Assembly: GCA_022494885.1 (NCBI GenBank)
Contig: JAGVSM010001266.1
Span: 16,560-80,559, forward strand
Reading direction: 5' to 3'
Length of the DNA: 64,000 bases
From: Micrasema longulum
Taxonomy: Eukaryota; Arthropoda; Insecta; Trichoptera; Brachycentridae
A program made the translations under genes and the position numbers. Of this stretch, positions 11,901 to 21,377 are shown piece by piece. The number at the start of each line of letters is the position of its first letter. Position 1 is the first letter of the stretch. Under the pieces are notes generated by a model. That model searched no databases. It was not told the DNA's origin and saw nothing but the letters and a program-made list of their open reading frames with translations.

Positions 11901-14204
11901 TGAATAGGTGACTCGCTAAATAATATTGCTAAATAACCTTTGCTTGCTTATTAGATTTTTTAGTTTTAAATCTCCAATATAATATTGACGCAGATGTTTT
12001 TACTCTCATTAAGTTATGTAATGATGTGTTTGATATTCAAGTTTGCGTCATAATATTTCGTAGTGCGTTTTATATTTCAATAAAATACTCATCAGCAATA
12101 ATATTATTTATTGCATTTGTCGAAAATTAATAACATAAAATTATCTCTAAAATTAAGTCTGAATGTAGGTAATTTTTAGGTTCAATATTTTTTATTAATA
12201 TGACTCTTATAAGCATTTATAATTTATTTAAATCCCACAGAACGGCTAAAATTATTATCATTTATTAAACGTAAATTAAATAATATTTATTACTGCTTAT
12301 TTTTTTAAAGCAAAGCATACTAGATGAAATACAAATAATAAAATATGAGTACATACTTAATTTGAAAAAACAACGATTTAAATTTATTCGATCGATTTAA
12401 GTAAAACAAAAAAATAACAAAATATTTTAGTAAATTTAAATGCGTCATCTAATATCTACATGCATAATTTACATATTAATTCATCAATGGTTGCTTCGGA
12501 ATAATATTGTAACGTTACACTTTTTCGATGATAAATTTACATTTTATTTTTATGCATTAATTGTGTGCTATTTACGAGTATACTTTTTTTATGTAAGCAA
12601 TAGATACACATTTAAAAAAGCAAACGAAATACCACTCCAAAAAAGAGGCAAGCGTGGTGTTTTTCTGGTTGGTTGTACCGTGTATTAATATGCTCAGCCT
12701 AGATCATGGACGCTATAACGCTATCCGAAACGCTGGCAAGAAGGATTATTAATATACGCCACAATAACCCAAACATCTCAAGAATCCTAATTATATTTAA
12801 TAAAAATATAAGTAAATATATAACACAAAATTTGAATGAAATGAAATTTAAACAAAATTGTTCGTTTTGAGTTGCTAACCAAAAAAAAATTCAAATGCAC
12901 CATATTTTTAATTTAAATAAAATATTTATATATTCCATAATACAGCGTGTATGGTGAACCCTGTCACATCCTTAACCACGATGATCCGTATGAGCAAGAC
13001 ATATTGACATATTAAAAAATATAATTTAGAAGCTTTTCAAAACTAAAAAAAATATTTAACAAACCGAATGGTTGCTTACTTCTGCAGGGGAGAAAACAAG
13101 AGTACAGAGGCGGTAGCAAGCTCTGCGCTCTGCGGAAGTACGCAACCTTTTGATTTTTAAATGTTTCTTTTTTTAGTTTTGTCACTCTTCTAAATTTTTT
13201 TTTTAAATATGCTAAAATGTCATCTTTCTCATACCGATCGCTGTAGATTTGGATGTGACGGGGTTCACCATATACGCTGTATTTATTTCTTTTATATACG
13301 TCAATGTAGAATACAAAAATATTTCAAGGCAGACATAACACAAAAAAATTAAGCCTAAAATTTAGATTTATGAAGATGGTAAAATAAAAAATAGCTAGCA
13401 ATTAAAGAAAAAATATGCTTTCCTCTCTGAACTTTTTTTCACTGATATGAAAGATGTCGATATCCGAAGAGATACGGTTGAGTAAAGACATCGCTCTTCC
13501 TACTGGCATTACCATCGGTAGGTTGGTTCTGCAAGCAGGAAGATAAACCAGCTTAAGCTGCCTATGTCTAAGGTAGTCATTAGGAACATAAAAAAAATAC
13601 TCTCCATTACACTTTTGTTTACATAAGCAAGTATGCATTTCTTCTTTTGTCCAAACTATTGTAGCCAAGCATTCCCAGTATGAAGTCAAACGGGTACAAC
13701 CGCAGATAGTATCCGCAATCCCTTAAGTAAAGATAGAAAGATACCTCAAAAATTTATTCTAAACCATCTCCAGCATAACAAAGTAGGTACTTCAATTCGT
13801 GGAGCGTCCCGATCAGAAATCCACACTAAAGTTTACTTCGCACCAATGCATTATAAAGAAGCCTAAGAAGAGTATTCAAGAGTTCGGAGAACGAATCCCA
13901 ACATTTTGCTCCCACTATTATTATAGAATAATATTTCAATAATTTATTTAAAATTAATATTTTCGATGACGATAGTTTATATGAATTTCTTCATCCAATT
14001 TTATTTTGGTTAGCAACTTAAAACTGACAATTGTCTTTTACTTATCACTATCTTGAATTTGAATGTCTTTACCTTAATTTCTTCTATCAGTTCTGGCTTC
14101 GACAGCTTTGTCTTTGTGGTGACTTTGATGCCATGCTGTACTAGAAGCTCCGCACATTTGGGATCCACAGCATCCGAAATCAACACCGATTCTATTTTGA
14201 CCAT
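2863..14204 (-). CDS. PHGDH: D-3-phosphoglycerate dehydrogenase (partial, six coding exons)
   Basis: Catalyses NAD-dependent oxidation of 3-phosphoglycerate to 3-phosphohydroxypyruvate, the first step of cytosolic serine synthesis. Coding exons on the minus strand: 14204-14073, 10927-10776, 9046-8827, 5610-5478, 4376-4261, 2965-2863; every junction is GT-AG and the phases (0,2,0,1,0,1) match, giving about 285 residues. Visible signatures: N-terminal substrate-domain start [20 protein letters not shown], the Rossmann NAD motif [12 protein letters not shown] (GxGxxG), catalytic Arg in [10 protein letters not shown], catalytic Glu in DVFEQEPP and catalytic His in ATPHLG. The order is that of animal PHGDH. 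The last exon ends in phase 1 right after the His motif, and no continuation is found down to base 1, so the 3' end is outside the window. Introns are loaded with SINEs, mariner and MITE sequences. A splice acceptor 11 bases upstream of the ATG implies a separate 5' UTR exon. Confidence 0.95.
3065..3640 (+). repeat. Repeat E, copy 1 (interrupted)
   Basis: AACCCGTTAAGGTTATAT ... GGTTGATTTTAAATT, then after the MITE TTTTTCAAGTGGTAAGGTAA. Adjacent to the L2-family LINE 3' end. Matches 31573-31700. Confidence 0.7.
3171..3583. mobile_element. 413-bp MITE inserted in repeat E
   Basis: Inverted ends GAACGTAGTTATGTAGAAAG and (inverted) GAACGTAGTTATGCAGAAAG extend to 27 bp with one mismatch. Flanked by AATT on both sides. 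The related repeat E copy at 31640 shows the uninterrupted site. Confidence 0.85.
3640..4085 (-). pseudogene. Non-LTR retrotransposon 3' fragment (family L2)
   Basis: Minus strand: [60 protein letters not shown], i.e. the RT C-terminal region. 3' end is an (ATG)n tail at 3641-3655. It lies beside repeat E in a PHGDH intron. Confidence 0.85.
4261..4376 (-). CDS. PHGDH: PHGDH coding exon 5 (catalytic Arg)
   Basis: 116 nt, phase 1 to 0. Encodes [20 protein letters not shown] followed by [19 protein letters not shown]; the Arg of GRGG is the substrate-binding catalytic residue of this family. Human PHGDH has NCARGG here, whereas this protein has NVGRGG. Donor CAG|GTAAAT. Confidence 0.94.
4506..4690 (+). 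mobile_element. SINE family A, copy 2
   Basis: GTCGTGGTCCCGTAGCTATT through box B GGTTCGAAC to ACTCGTTAAAAATGGCC. PHGDH intron 4260-5478 side. Confidence 0.82.
4919..5286 (+). mobile_element. MITE family A, copy 2
   Basis: Same family and orientation as copy 1: GGAAGTTCAGCCCCACGGG at the left, CACTGAACTTCCTCATT at the right, TGACGTCA at 5063-5070 followed by an AACCAATGATAG box. Located in a PHGDH intron. Confidence 0.82.
5478..5610 (-). CDS. PHGDH: PHGDH coding exon 4
   Basis: 133 nt, phase 0 to 1. Encodes [12 protein letters not shown] and [19 protein letters not shown], the family's conserved (D)xITVHTPL segment. Acceptor TTTTTCCTCAG, donor GAA|GTAAGT. Confidence 0.94.
5655..6240 (-). 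pseudogene. Mariner (DD34D-type) transposase fragment in PHGDH intron
   Basis: Minus-strand translation, with interruptions, reads [20 protein letters not shown], then [20 protein letters not shown] and [12 protein letters not shown]. This is the central catalytic region of a Mos1/SETMAR-like mariner transposase. Upstream part (6050-6240) is degraded ([12 protein letters not shown]). No terminal repeats remain. Confidence 0.85.
6241..7006. other. PHGDH intron, no feature recognised
   Basis: AT-rich, several A/T runs. A moderately complex stretch (6560-6780) looks like an old interspersed repeat but no other copy is seen. Confidence 0.4.
7007..7424 (+). mobile_element. MITE family A, copy 3
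   Basis: Left end AATGAAGAACTTCAGCCCTA, right end CACTGAAATTTCTCAATG. The CRE-like site is degraded to GACGTCAC; the AACCAATGATA box is kept. PHGDH intron. Confidence 0.82.
7425..7948. other. PHGDH intron upstream of the THAP-like exon
   Basis: Contains a short inverted repeat TTATTGTACAG / CTGTACAATAA at 7488-7534. Nothing else recognised. Confidence 0.4.
7949..8022 (+). CDS. Possible first exon of a THAP-domain zinc-finger protein
   Basis: ATG at 7949 opens a short frame, [20 protein letters not shown] then VIFHW, cut by a consensus donor TG|GTAAGT at 8023. Its spacing resembles the N-terminus of THAP (C2CH) zinc fingers: Met, Cys-x4-Cys, a basic stretch, then a phe-his motif normally followed by a phe-pro. 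The second half (Cys-x2-His and the AVPTIF box) is not found within the next kilobase. It lies inside a PHGDH intron on the opposite strand. It could be the 5' exon of a host gene, a P-element-like transposon relic, or chance. Confidence 0.4.
8036..8165 (+). repeat. Imperfect tandem duplication of about 65 bp
   Basis: GGTACTAGTTTGTAATTGAA / GGTACCTAGAAACTTGTTTA then TTGAATTCCA and TTTTCAAATAT in both units. It follows the THAP-like exon donor directly. Confidence 0.7.
8545..8723. mobile_element. Palindromic MITE (77-bp arms)
   Basis: Arms 8545-8621 and 8647-8723 are near-perfect inverted copies (TACCACACAAGAGTTTAATA ... CATCCTCAGGTGTAAATAT) separated by 25 bp. No coding potential. About 100 bp from PHGDH exon 3. 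Confidence 0.9.
8827..9046 (-). CDS. PHGDH: PHGDH coding exon 3 (NAD-binding GxGxxG)
   Basis: 220 nt, phase 2 to 0. Opens with (N)[16 protein letters not shown] and contains the dinucleotide-binding GLGRVG. It is conspicuously GC-rich against the AT-rich flanks: long C/G runs and mostly G/C third positions. Acceptor TTCCTTCAG, donor AAG|GTAAAT. Confidence 0.94.
9050..9984. other. PHGDH intron, mostly unrecognised
   Basis: A fragment CACCATTAGGTGCGGAAAGG near 9667 resembles the SINE-C 3' end. The rest shows no coding or repeat signature. Confidence 0.4.
9985..10600 (+). pseudogene. Non-LTR retrotransposon 3' fragment (family L3)
   Basis: First part reads [47 protein letters not shown] second open stretch (10306-10575) encodes [20 protein letters not shown] and [19 protein letters not shown]. 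This pair is typical of the 3' region of insect LINEs. PHGDH intron. Confidence 0.7.
10776..10927 (-). CDS. PHGDH: PHGDH coding exon 2
   Basis: 152 nt, phase 0 to phase 2. Encodes [14 protein letters not shown] and [18 protein letters not shown], the conserved block leading from the substrate domain into the nucleotide-binding domain. Acceptor TTTTTCTAG, donor GTAAGT. Confidence 0.93.
10928..12940. other. PHGDH intron 1, distal part
   Basis: AT-rich, no long open frame with protein similarity. 11825-11875 (GACGAAGGGACGCATACATC, CGAAACCGGT) resembles repeat-derived sequence of unknown class. Confidence 0.4.
12943..13279. mobile_element. 337-bp MITE with TA target duplication
   Basis: Ends CAGCGTGTATGGTGAACCCT and inverted CAGCGTATATGGTGAACCCC with TA on both sides (12941-42, 13280-81). 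Sub-terminal regions are also inverted copies (GATCCGTATGAG / CTCATACCGATC). Fits a non-autonomous Tc1/mariner-type element. PHGDH intron 1. Confidence 0.88.
13395..13935 (-). pseudogene. Non-LTR retrotransposon RT C-terminal fragment (family L4)
   Basis: Minus strand, several frames: [13 protein letters not shown], then after breaks [20 protein letters not shown] and [22 protein letters not shown]1/Jockey-like RT end. Inactive; PHGDH intron 1. Confidence 0.7.
14073..14204 (-). CDS. PHGDH: PHGDH coding exon 1
   Basis: 44 codons from ATG (14204) to donor AAG|GTAAAG. The exon itself begins at 14215, just after an acceptor (a T-run followed by GCAG), so 11 bases of 5' UTR are attached. An upstream in-frame Met at 14249 lies in the intron and is rejected as the start. 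Ends in phase 0. Confidence 0.93.
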
Positions 14205-14219
14205 TTTGATAGTGTCTGC

Positions 14220-16009
14220 AAAAAAACACAACTGACTGTAATGTCTCACTATAAAACCTTTGGAAGACTACAATACGAAAGATGCAGTAGGTACGTATAT
14301 ATTATATTGAATGCAATACGAGTAAGTAGGAATAAAAGAAGAGTAAAAAAATAATACAATTGTCATGCTACATAGACTATAATTATTATCAAAATTTGTA
14401 TACTCATTCTACCTACACGCTTTATCGAGACTTGACCTCAAAGATTATAAAATAATTTTACTCATTACACTATCACGTTCTATAGACTTTGATTCTGAGT
14501 TACCCAATTACATAATATTATGTCGAAAAGAATACATTTTCATATAAAAAAAAGGGAACATCTTTGATGAAACTATGATGTTTCAATTTTACATGATAAT
14601 TGGTCATTATAACCTTCTTTTTTTTTCATGGAGTCTTTATTCAATAAAATACACACATTATTACAATATTAATACATTATAAAGAAAACAAAGTATTAAA
14701 ATATATTTTGTCCCGATAAACTATTCAATAATAATTTGTCATCGGGTGTTCAGACATTAGTTTTAATTAATAATCAAATAAAAAGAGTACAGACATAATA
14801 CTGTATACCTACGTATAAAATAATAAACATAAAAAACAGTTTAAAGAATTTTATTTTTTTAAATAAGAAAATAGAGAAAAATAATACAATTAAAATGAAA
14901 GAATAGCAATTTACTTAAATATATTTTAAATATAAGAAAAAAATTAAACTCATATATCAATAGTGTGTGCGCATAAATGTAATCAAAACAAGATAAAAAA
15001 TCCATTGTAAAATATAATTATGAGCAACTGAAATTCCAATACATATTTTGAAAAACATCTTAATTTCACAATTTCTACATCATATTTGCGTGTTATGTGT
15101 CAACTTGAATTTTGTCTGTTTTTTTTTTTTATTAAAAAATGAACACCAAAAGTAAAACAAAATAGTTAATTTTATACGTCATTCGAAAGAAAAATTTTTG
15201 CTCTACAAGATATTGATTTTTTTACGTTATACGTTTCGTCAAGATCGAAGAACAACGACGGATGTACGAAAAATGCGACATTGACTTTCATTTATATTTG
15301 ATACTATTAAGCACGTGCGCCGTCAAATATTCACGTTATGTCGAATGCGCGGGTCATTTCTGTAACCGTCCCAAAGCTAATGTCTTATTTCTAAATTTTC
15401 TCATGAGAAAGAAAGAGATGAAACGTCCCGTGCGTACATGAACATCGTAGCATTTTGCCCAAAATTAATTCGAGCGCGGGCCTTGTCCCGGTAGAGATAA
15501 CAATATAAAACAAGGAAGATAAAAATAATATGGATAATAATAATATCATATTGGCATTGGTCTAGACTGGAAGAGATACGATGATAAATAAATTCCTATG
15601 TATTTTATATAACTATACTTAAAAATGACGAATTCTTAATGGAAAGGATTAACATATGTTCATATTTTCTCGTCGCTTTTTACCAGATTAAAATGTGCTT
15701 TGTGAATTAATAGTATTATAATATATTGTTTCTTGCACGTGTCCAATTACCTAGTGCTTGTTAGGGTCCTGTTTTGTATGCACTAAACTCATATTGACTC
15801 GTAAAAGTGAAATCCTGTAAAAGTTTAGTAATGTGTTTGTGTTTTTAAAGTTAAATGTGCTAGAAATTTTATTAGTGGAATTACGATGATGACAGTTAAG
15901 AGTGAAATATGTTTTTCGACGCTAAAACTAATTAAGACCTTTTTAAGAAACTCTATGAGCCAAGATAAAGTAAGTGCATGGTTAGTAAACTCGCTATGAT
16001 AAGTATTTG
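14220..16009. other. Upstream region of PHGDH
   Basis: No gene seen. 15250-15310 shares GTACGAAAAATGCGACATTG with repeat E at 31815. Otherwise AT-rich. Confidence 0.4.
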
Positions 16010-16110
16010 GTAAAAATGTTCTTCATCTCTGTTGTAATATGTTAATGTTAACAGCTCCCCAGGGAGTTGAATCCAGTCCTTGTCTACAAAAATTTGGACA
16101 ATCTTAAAAT
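16010..16110 (+). repeat. Repeat D, uninterrupted copy
   Basis: GTTCTTCATCTCTGTTGTAA, TATGTTAATGTTAACAGCTC, CCTTGTCTACAAAAATTTGG; serves as the empty site for the SINE-B insertion at 2570. Confidence 0.82.
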
Positions 16111-16469
16111 ATTGTTGTTTGTGTATAATATTGTAAAAATTTACATGGACATGGATATATTCATGTATATTTACAAAAAAAAACTGAAAATTATTGTAAA
16201 ATACACATGTACCTATTTAGTAAAAAAAATACCTCCCCATTTTTAACTCCTGTAGCCGCCACTGTTAACACCCATACTTAAGGTAAAAATTTTATAATTA
16301 AACTTTCATGGCGGTTTTCGAGAAAAGCGTTCTTATTTAATACCGACCCCGATAATTCCTCGTCGTCAATGTATTCTCCTTACTTTCTTTATTTCTTTTC
16401 TCTTTATTCCCTGGATTGAATGCGAACAGAAATGGGTATCGAAAATGCTCAATTTTGTCTACAGAATCT

Positions 16470-17435
16470 ATGAAAAAAATAAGATTTTAATAAATACTTA
16501 CTATTTTAAACAGCGTTACTAGTTTTTCAAATCAACCAATGATAAAGTGTTGTAATACATGTGTATATAATATATATTTCATATTAACGAATTATTTTTT
16601 CATCATCATCATTCCCTTTCCGCACCTAATGGTGCATAGGGCACTGAATTGGTACACCAATCGCAGCGTATCTTGATCATGTTTGTTACATTAAGGTGAG
16701 GTGATCAGTCTTACGCTTCAGGTACCAGTCCAGGGACTGTGAAATATTCTAGTGTAAAAACTCCCTTTTAAATTATATTTCATATCAGCAATATCGGGAA
16801 TCGAACCGGAGGCCTTTTGCATGGTAGGCAAATGCGCTGACCATTACACCACGAGGCCGACTTTTTTTTTCGAATAATTAAATTTTAATTTTAGCCCTTT
16901 ATACAGTTAATATTATTTAAATATGTATTTTATAAGTAATTGATGAAAAATAAGTAGTGTTTTTTTTATGTTTCTGTATATTACGTATTTTTTTAATGCT
17001 TTTTTTTTATTTAAATTTTTCATTGATAAACCCTTACGGGTTACATACATTTAACAAAATATTTTTACTTTTAAAATTCACATTATACTGTTAATAATAA
17101 TATTTTAAGCATCTTTTGTAAAGGTTGTTTGAGTCTTTTGTTTAGTTTTGTCTGGTTGTTTATTGAATAATTTCAGTCCATGGTTTATTAGTCTCGATCT
17201 TTGATTTGATCTCTAATATTTGTTAACCAAATGAATAAATAGATTTACGATTCACGGAAAGCCAATTCACTAATCAGCAGAACTCACCGAAGAAAACTTG
17301 TGACGTCACAAGCGGAGTAATTCCGAAATTACAAAATATAAAAAATTTGCATCGCCGATAAATTATTTTTTTGCCTCAGTTTGATGGTCTATTGACAAAT
17401 AAAAAAATTAGAAAAACCATTGAAATTTCTTATTG
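16470..17435 (+). mobile_element. MITE family A, copy 4, split by nested insertions
   Basis: Left half at 16470-16560 (AATCAACCAATGATAAAGTG) and right half at 17235-17435 (TGACGTCA at 17301, ACCATTGAAATTTCTTATTG) are separated by a SINE-C copy (16601-16861) and other AT-rich repeat sequence. Confidence 0.72.
16601..16861 (-). mobile_element. SINE family C, copy 3
   Basis: Full-length reverse copy beginning CATCATCATCATTCCC and ending GACCATTACACCACGAGGCC. It is nested in MITE family A copy 4. Confidence 0.86.
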
Positions 17436-20400
17436 TCGCATGAGAATCTGATTGCCCGTAATGTTATATCTAGGATATTACTAAATATACTTTCTATTCC
17501 GTTTCACCCCTTTAAATGAACTACCCTTTCATGTATTTTACTTGACATAAAAGTACTAACATTTGTTTTTTCTCAAATGTACGTAAAATATTAAAATATA
17601 TAATTTTGTAAGCCACTACGTCTGTGGTTCATATAAAGTCATGTTAGTAGGTACACTTTTAAAATGATAATTGGGTAAGACACTATATCTACATCAGTAT
17701 CTATAAGTGCATTTTGTGGCAAAAATAATGATACACAGATTGCACAGTCCAAAGAGAAACATACTTATGTAAATATAATTTGATAATGGAGGTAAAATCT
17801 TGCTGACGTAAATTTAGATGTAAATCACATGCAAGCCACGCGTGCACACGAGTTATTTAATAATTCCACATTTCATTTGCCGGTAAAATAAACAAAAAAG
17901 GCGACATCGTCAATAAAAACGTGTTCGCAAACAAAAATAACAAACGTTTTATCACTTACACGTCCGATACACTCAAAATCCAGTTTGAAACTAACTAAAA
18001 ACTGAAACTGAAAACTTACAAGATGTATAATTATCACAATATTGTTTTGTATTAAAAACGAGACGCGTCCAGACTAACAAAAACGACGCTCTTCCGCTCA
18101 AACTCAAAACCTTAAAAAACTTCATAAAGCGATTCATAACAACTGTACAACGTTATTCAATAACGACTCAAGCGACTTTTTGTACATTTTTTTTAATTTT
18201 CTCAAATTTTTCAAAAGTCTCTGTTTATATTTCACACATAGAAATGTGTTCTTCATGCGCCTGGGCACAAATATTCTCTTTATGTATATAAAAAAAAATC
18301 TAAACTTTTCGTTTTTTAATATTTTATTTCGAAACTGATTTCAGAATAAAAAAATAGTTTTCAGGTCAAATAAAATCAGATAACCACCCATCTCGAAAAT
18401 AATATAAGTATTTATCTAATTAAAAAAGAACTTTACAATAAAAACAGTTAAACGCAAATTAATTAAACAAACTATTGTCTGCCTAAGGTGACTAATTATT
18501 TATTATAGTTTTGACGGTCAAACGGCTAAATTACTGATTCGCCATAAAGTGAATTTTGATGGAGAGACAATTAAATTTTTTTTAACTCTTAGGAATACCC
18601 CAGCTAAAATGCTATAAATATGACTTTAAAAACGTTATTATGATTGTCATGTTAATGTTTCTAACTTTTTCATAATATTTCGAGTTTTCTGGGAAATTCA
18701 TACATTTTTTCAAAAAACTTAGATGCGAGGATGCTATATGACATCGCGCTGCTCTCGCTGTGACACGTTAAACAGCACTGATCTAATGTTACACCACCCG
18801 TTAGTGTAGAGGTACACCGGAAAGTTTAAAGGGGAAATGCATGTAAAATGGAAAGCACAAAATCCGGTATTTTGTGGTTATGGCTGGAAATTGGCACCCA
18901 AATTGCAAAAAGTACCCTTGCCAACTGACCAAAATATCATGTATCATTAATCTGTAAAGCGATGAATGTTAATGTTTGCTGTTTGCGCGGGGGGAAAGCA
19001 AAGACAAGTATTAATTATTATTCAAAAAAATTGCCAGATAATTATTTTAATTCGTTATAAACATTATAGGGTAGGATTATGCAAAAAATGGAGCCAGTGT
19101 GACGATTAACAAAAAAGTCATTGAAAAAAAATGCTACCAGGGGGAGCCTAGATACCTCATTTAGGCCCAGAAGGGTTTATGAAAAATAAGCAAAAAAAAA
19201 ATTGTGTAGTAAATCAAGTCCAAAAAAATGTAGGTAAGACATGTATTATGTAAACTACTGGGAATAATAAAATGTAGATTTTAATATAAACCTAATCGGC
19301 CATTTGTAAAAATAAGTTCAGTTTTGTGGGACAAAAATCCATTTATTTTACAAATATTACAAAACGGTTTTTTGTGCCAAAATTTACGTCCGATATCCAT
19401 GGGTGTTGGCTTATACGACACAGCTTAAAACACAAAAATAATGGGTAGTATGTAAGTACCTAAGGCCAAAAAATTTTTTAGGTGTGAGACAAATAATTTA
19501 TCATAATATCAACGGATCGCGGTTAAAACTATCAAGACAGTAATACATTAATCAACGCATTATTAAATATGATTTTGTATTTCACCAATAACACAACAAC
19601 TTAACAATTGTTAAAAAGGCCTTTCAGTCAAAATATAAATTAATTAAATTACCTGTATATCATTTTTCGTTATTCGTTCTTATTATATTTTCGTGTAAAT
19701 ACATTTCATTTTATAATAAAGATATTAGTCCCGAAAATGTTATTCAAAATTAGTGGATTTAATCTGTCATTTAATGTAATGCGAATAGTTTACATCAATT
19801 TTATGAGCATATTATAGGTATTCATTCAACGGCATCGAAAAAAATGTTACATAGTGTAAAAAAAATTACAATCTTCTCAAAAACTGCTTCATATTAATTT
19901 GTTAATATGATTAATTTCTGTACTACTTTTTGTGTAAAAAATGTTTGATTATCATTTTCTGCTGAACTCATCATTACAAATAAAATATGAATTTCACTGT
20001 ACGGCGACATTGGTTGGATGTTTTATGCTGAACGCAACCAAATTATTCAACGATGATCCAAATAGCTGCCGCCACAAGTTAACTACACACAAACACAACA
20101 CACGTCTCTTTTAAATACGGTTAGTAAAATTAGACACATTATAAAAAGTGATGTTATTTTCCAGTGACATTAAAAAAACTTCTGTGATTTATTACAATGT
20201 GCCATCGTGACAATATTCAAGTTATCCATAACCTTGACATCGAGTAAACCAGTTGGTAACCATTTTTTTTTTTATCTTTTGTCTGGACCAGTGAAAATGT
20301 TTCATTCTAAATTCCCGCGTAAACATTATGAACGTCAAAAATCGTTTATCCAAATGATATTTTTAGTATCTGTGGTCAGATTTTATTGGTTCCTTTTAAA

Positions 20401-20977
20401 AATATATCTGGTATTAATTTTCGAACTCCTAATGAAATATTTTAAAGGGGTTTTTTGTGAGTAGGTGTCCACTAATGTTTTACGTCCTATTTAAAGGTAA
20501 TATAGTTACGAAAAATACATTTTGAATCATTTTGATCAAATCAAATATAATTTTATTTTTTTCATAAATCGGAACGAAATTGTTTAAACTACAAACTTCG
20601 TCTAAATTCTGTTTGTAAGTATACAAAATAAAATGCAAATTAAAAGCTTTGAAATTGATTACTTTACAGAATGATTTTTTCAAATAAATAAACGTTTTGT
20701 TAGTACGTCACACTTTTAATGCGCTTCTTATTGAATTTTTCCTTTTGAATGTTTCTATCTTTATGTCTATGAAAGTATGAACTATGTGGTTTGTGGTTAA
20801 ATTGACATTTCGCCAATTTCGCGGGTATTCGATTGTTTCAAGTTCAAACAAAAATAAAATACTTCACAAATATTCTTACATAAAATAAGAGATTTCTCGT
20901 GTTTCTGCTTAGTTCTCGTTCCCAGTTTAATGATTGGTAGTCTCGATCATTTGCAATTCACATAATACCTGGTTACA
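17436..20977. other. PHGDH-XPC divergent intergenic region
   Basis: Apart from the candidate PHGDH 5' UTR exon near 18 kb, no exon, tRNA or repeat copy is recognised. XPC transcription probably starts within the last 150 bases, but no TATA box is visible. Confidence 0.4.
17960..18110 (-). promoter_or_regulatory. Candidate PHGDH 5' UTR exon / promoter region
   Basis: The PHGDH ATG exon is preceded by an acceptor, so an upstream noncoding exon must exist. On the minus strand this stretch is locally CpG-richer (around 18060-18110) and offers two consensus GTAAGT donors, at 17959-17954 and 18019-18014. No TATA box is clear. This is a position guess based only on donor strength and base composition. 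Confidence 0.25.
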
Positions 20978-21377
20978 ATGCCGACTCGCGGAAAACGTTC
21001 TCTAAAACAAACTCCGAAGTATAAAGACAGTGACGAATCTGAAGGCGATGGGGACTTTGAAGATTCAGGGTCCGAAGCATCAATTCATGATGCGGACTGC
21101 GACGACGAGTCAGATAGTTCGGTTGATGAGTTTGAAGAGGAAGAAGTTACCACAAAGACCAAAACAAAAACTCCTCAAAGAAAGTCAGCAGTACCGAAAA
21201 TAATTCCTGTGAAAAGTAAAATTTCAATGGCTACACTTAAGCGCAATCTTCAGTCTGCTGGTGCTAAAATAAATACATCAGGAGATTCTCCAACAGATCC
21301 CGAAGTACCCTTTTCTATCAAGGACTTAACGGACACAGAAAAGCTTTTGCCTTCCTTCTTGAATCTATCGGAAAGTG
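20978..21377 (+). CDS. Xpc: XPC exon 1
   Basis: Starts [15 protein letters not shown], then a strongly acidic stretch ([15 protein letters not shown]). 400 nt, ends phase 1 at donor GTG|GTAATT; a nearby GT at 21375 is a weaker alternative. Next exon completes the Asp codon. No stop-free upstream extension was preferred, and no TATA box is evident. Confidence 0.88.

Noticed and set aside
14205..14249. In-frame upstream Met of PHGDH
   Set aside because: An acceptor (T-run, GCAG) lies between it and the conserved [11 protein letters not shown] start, so those codons are intronic.
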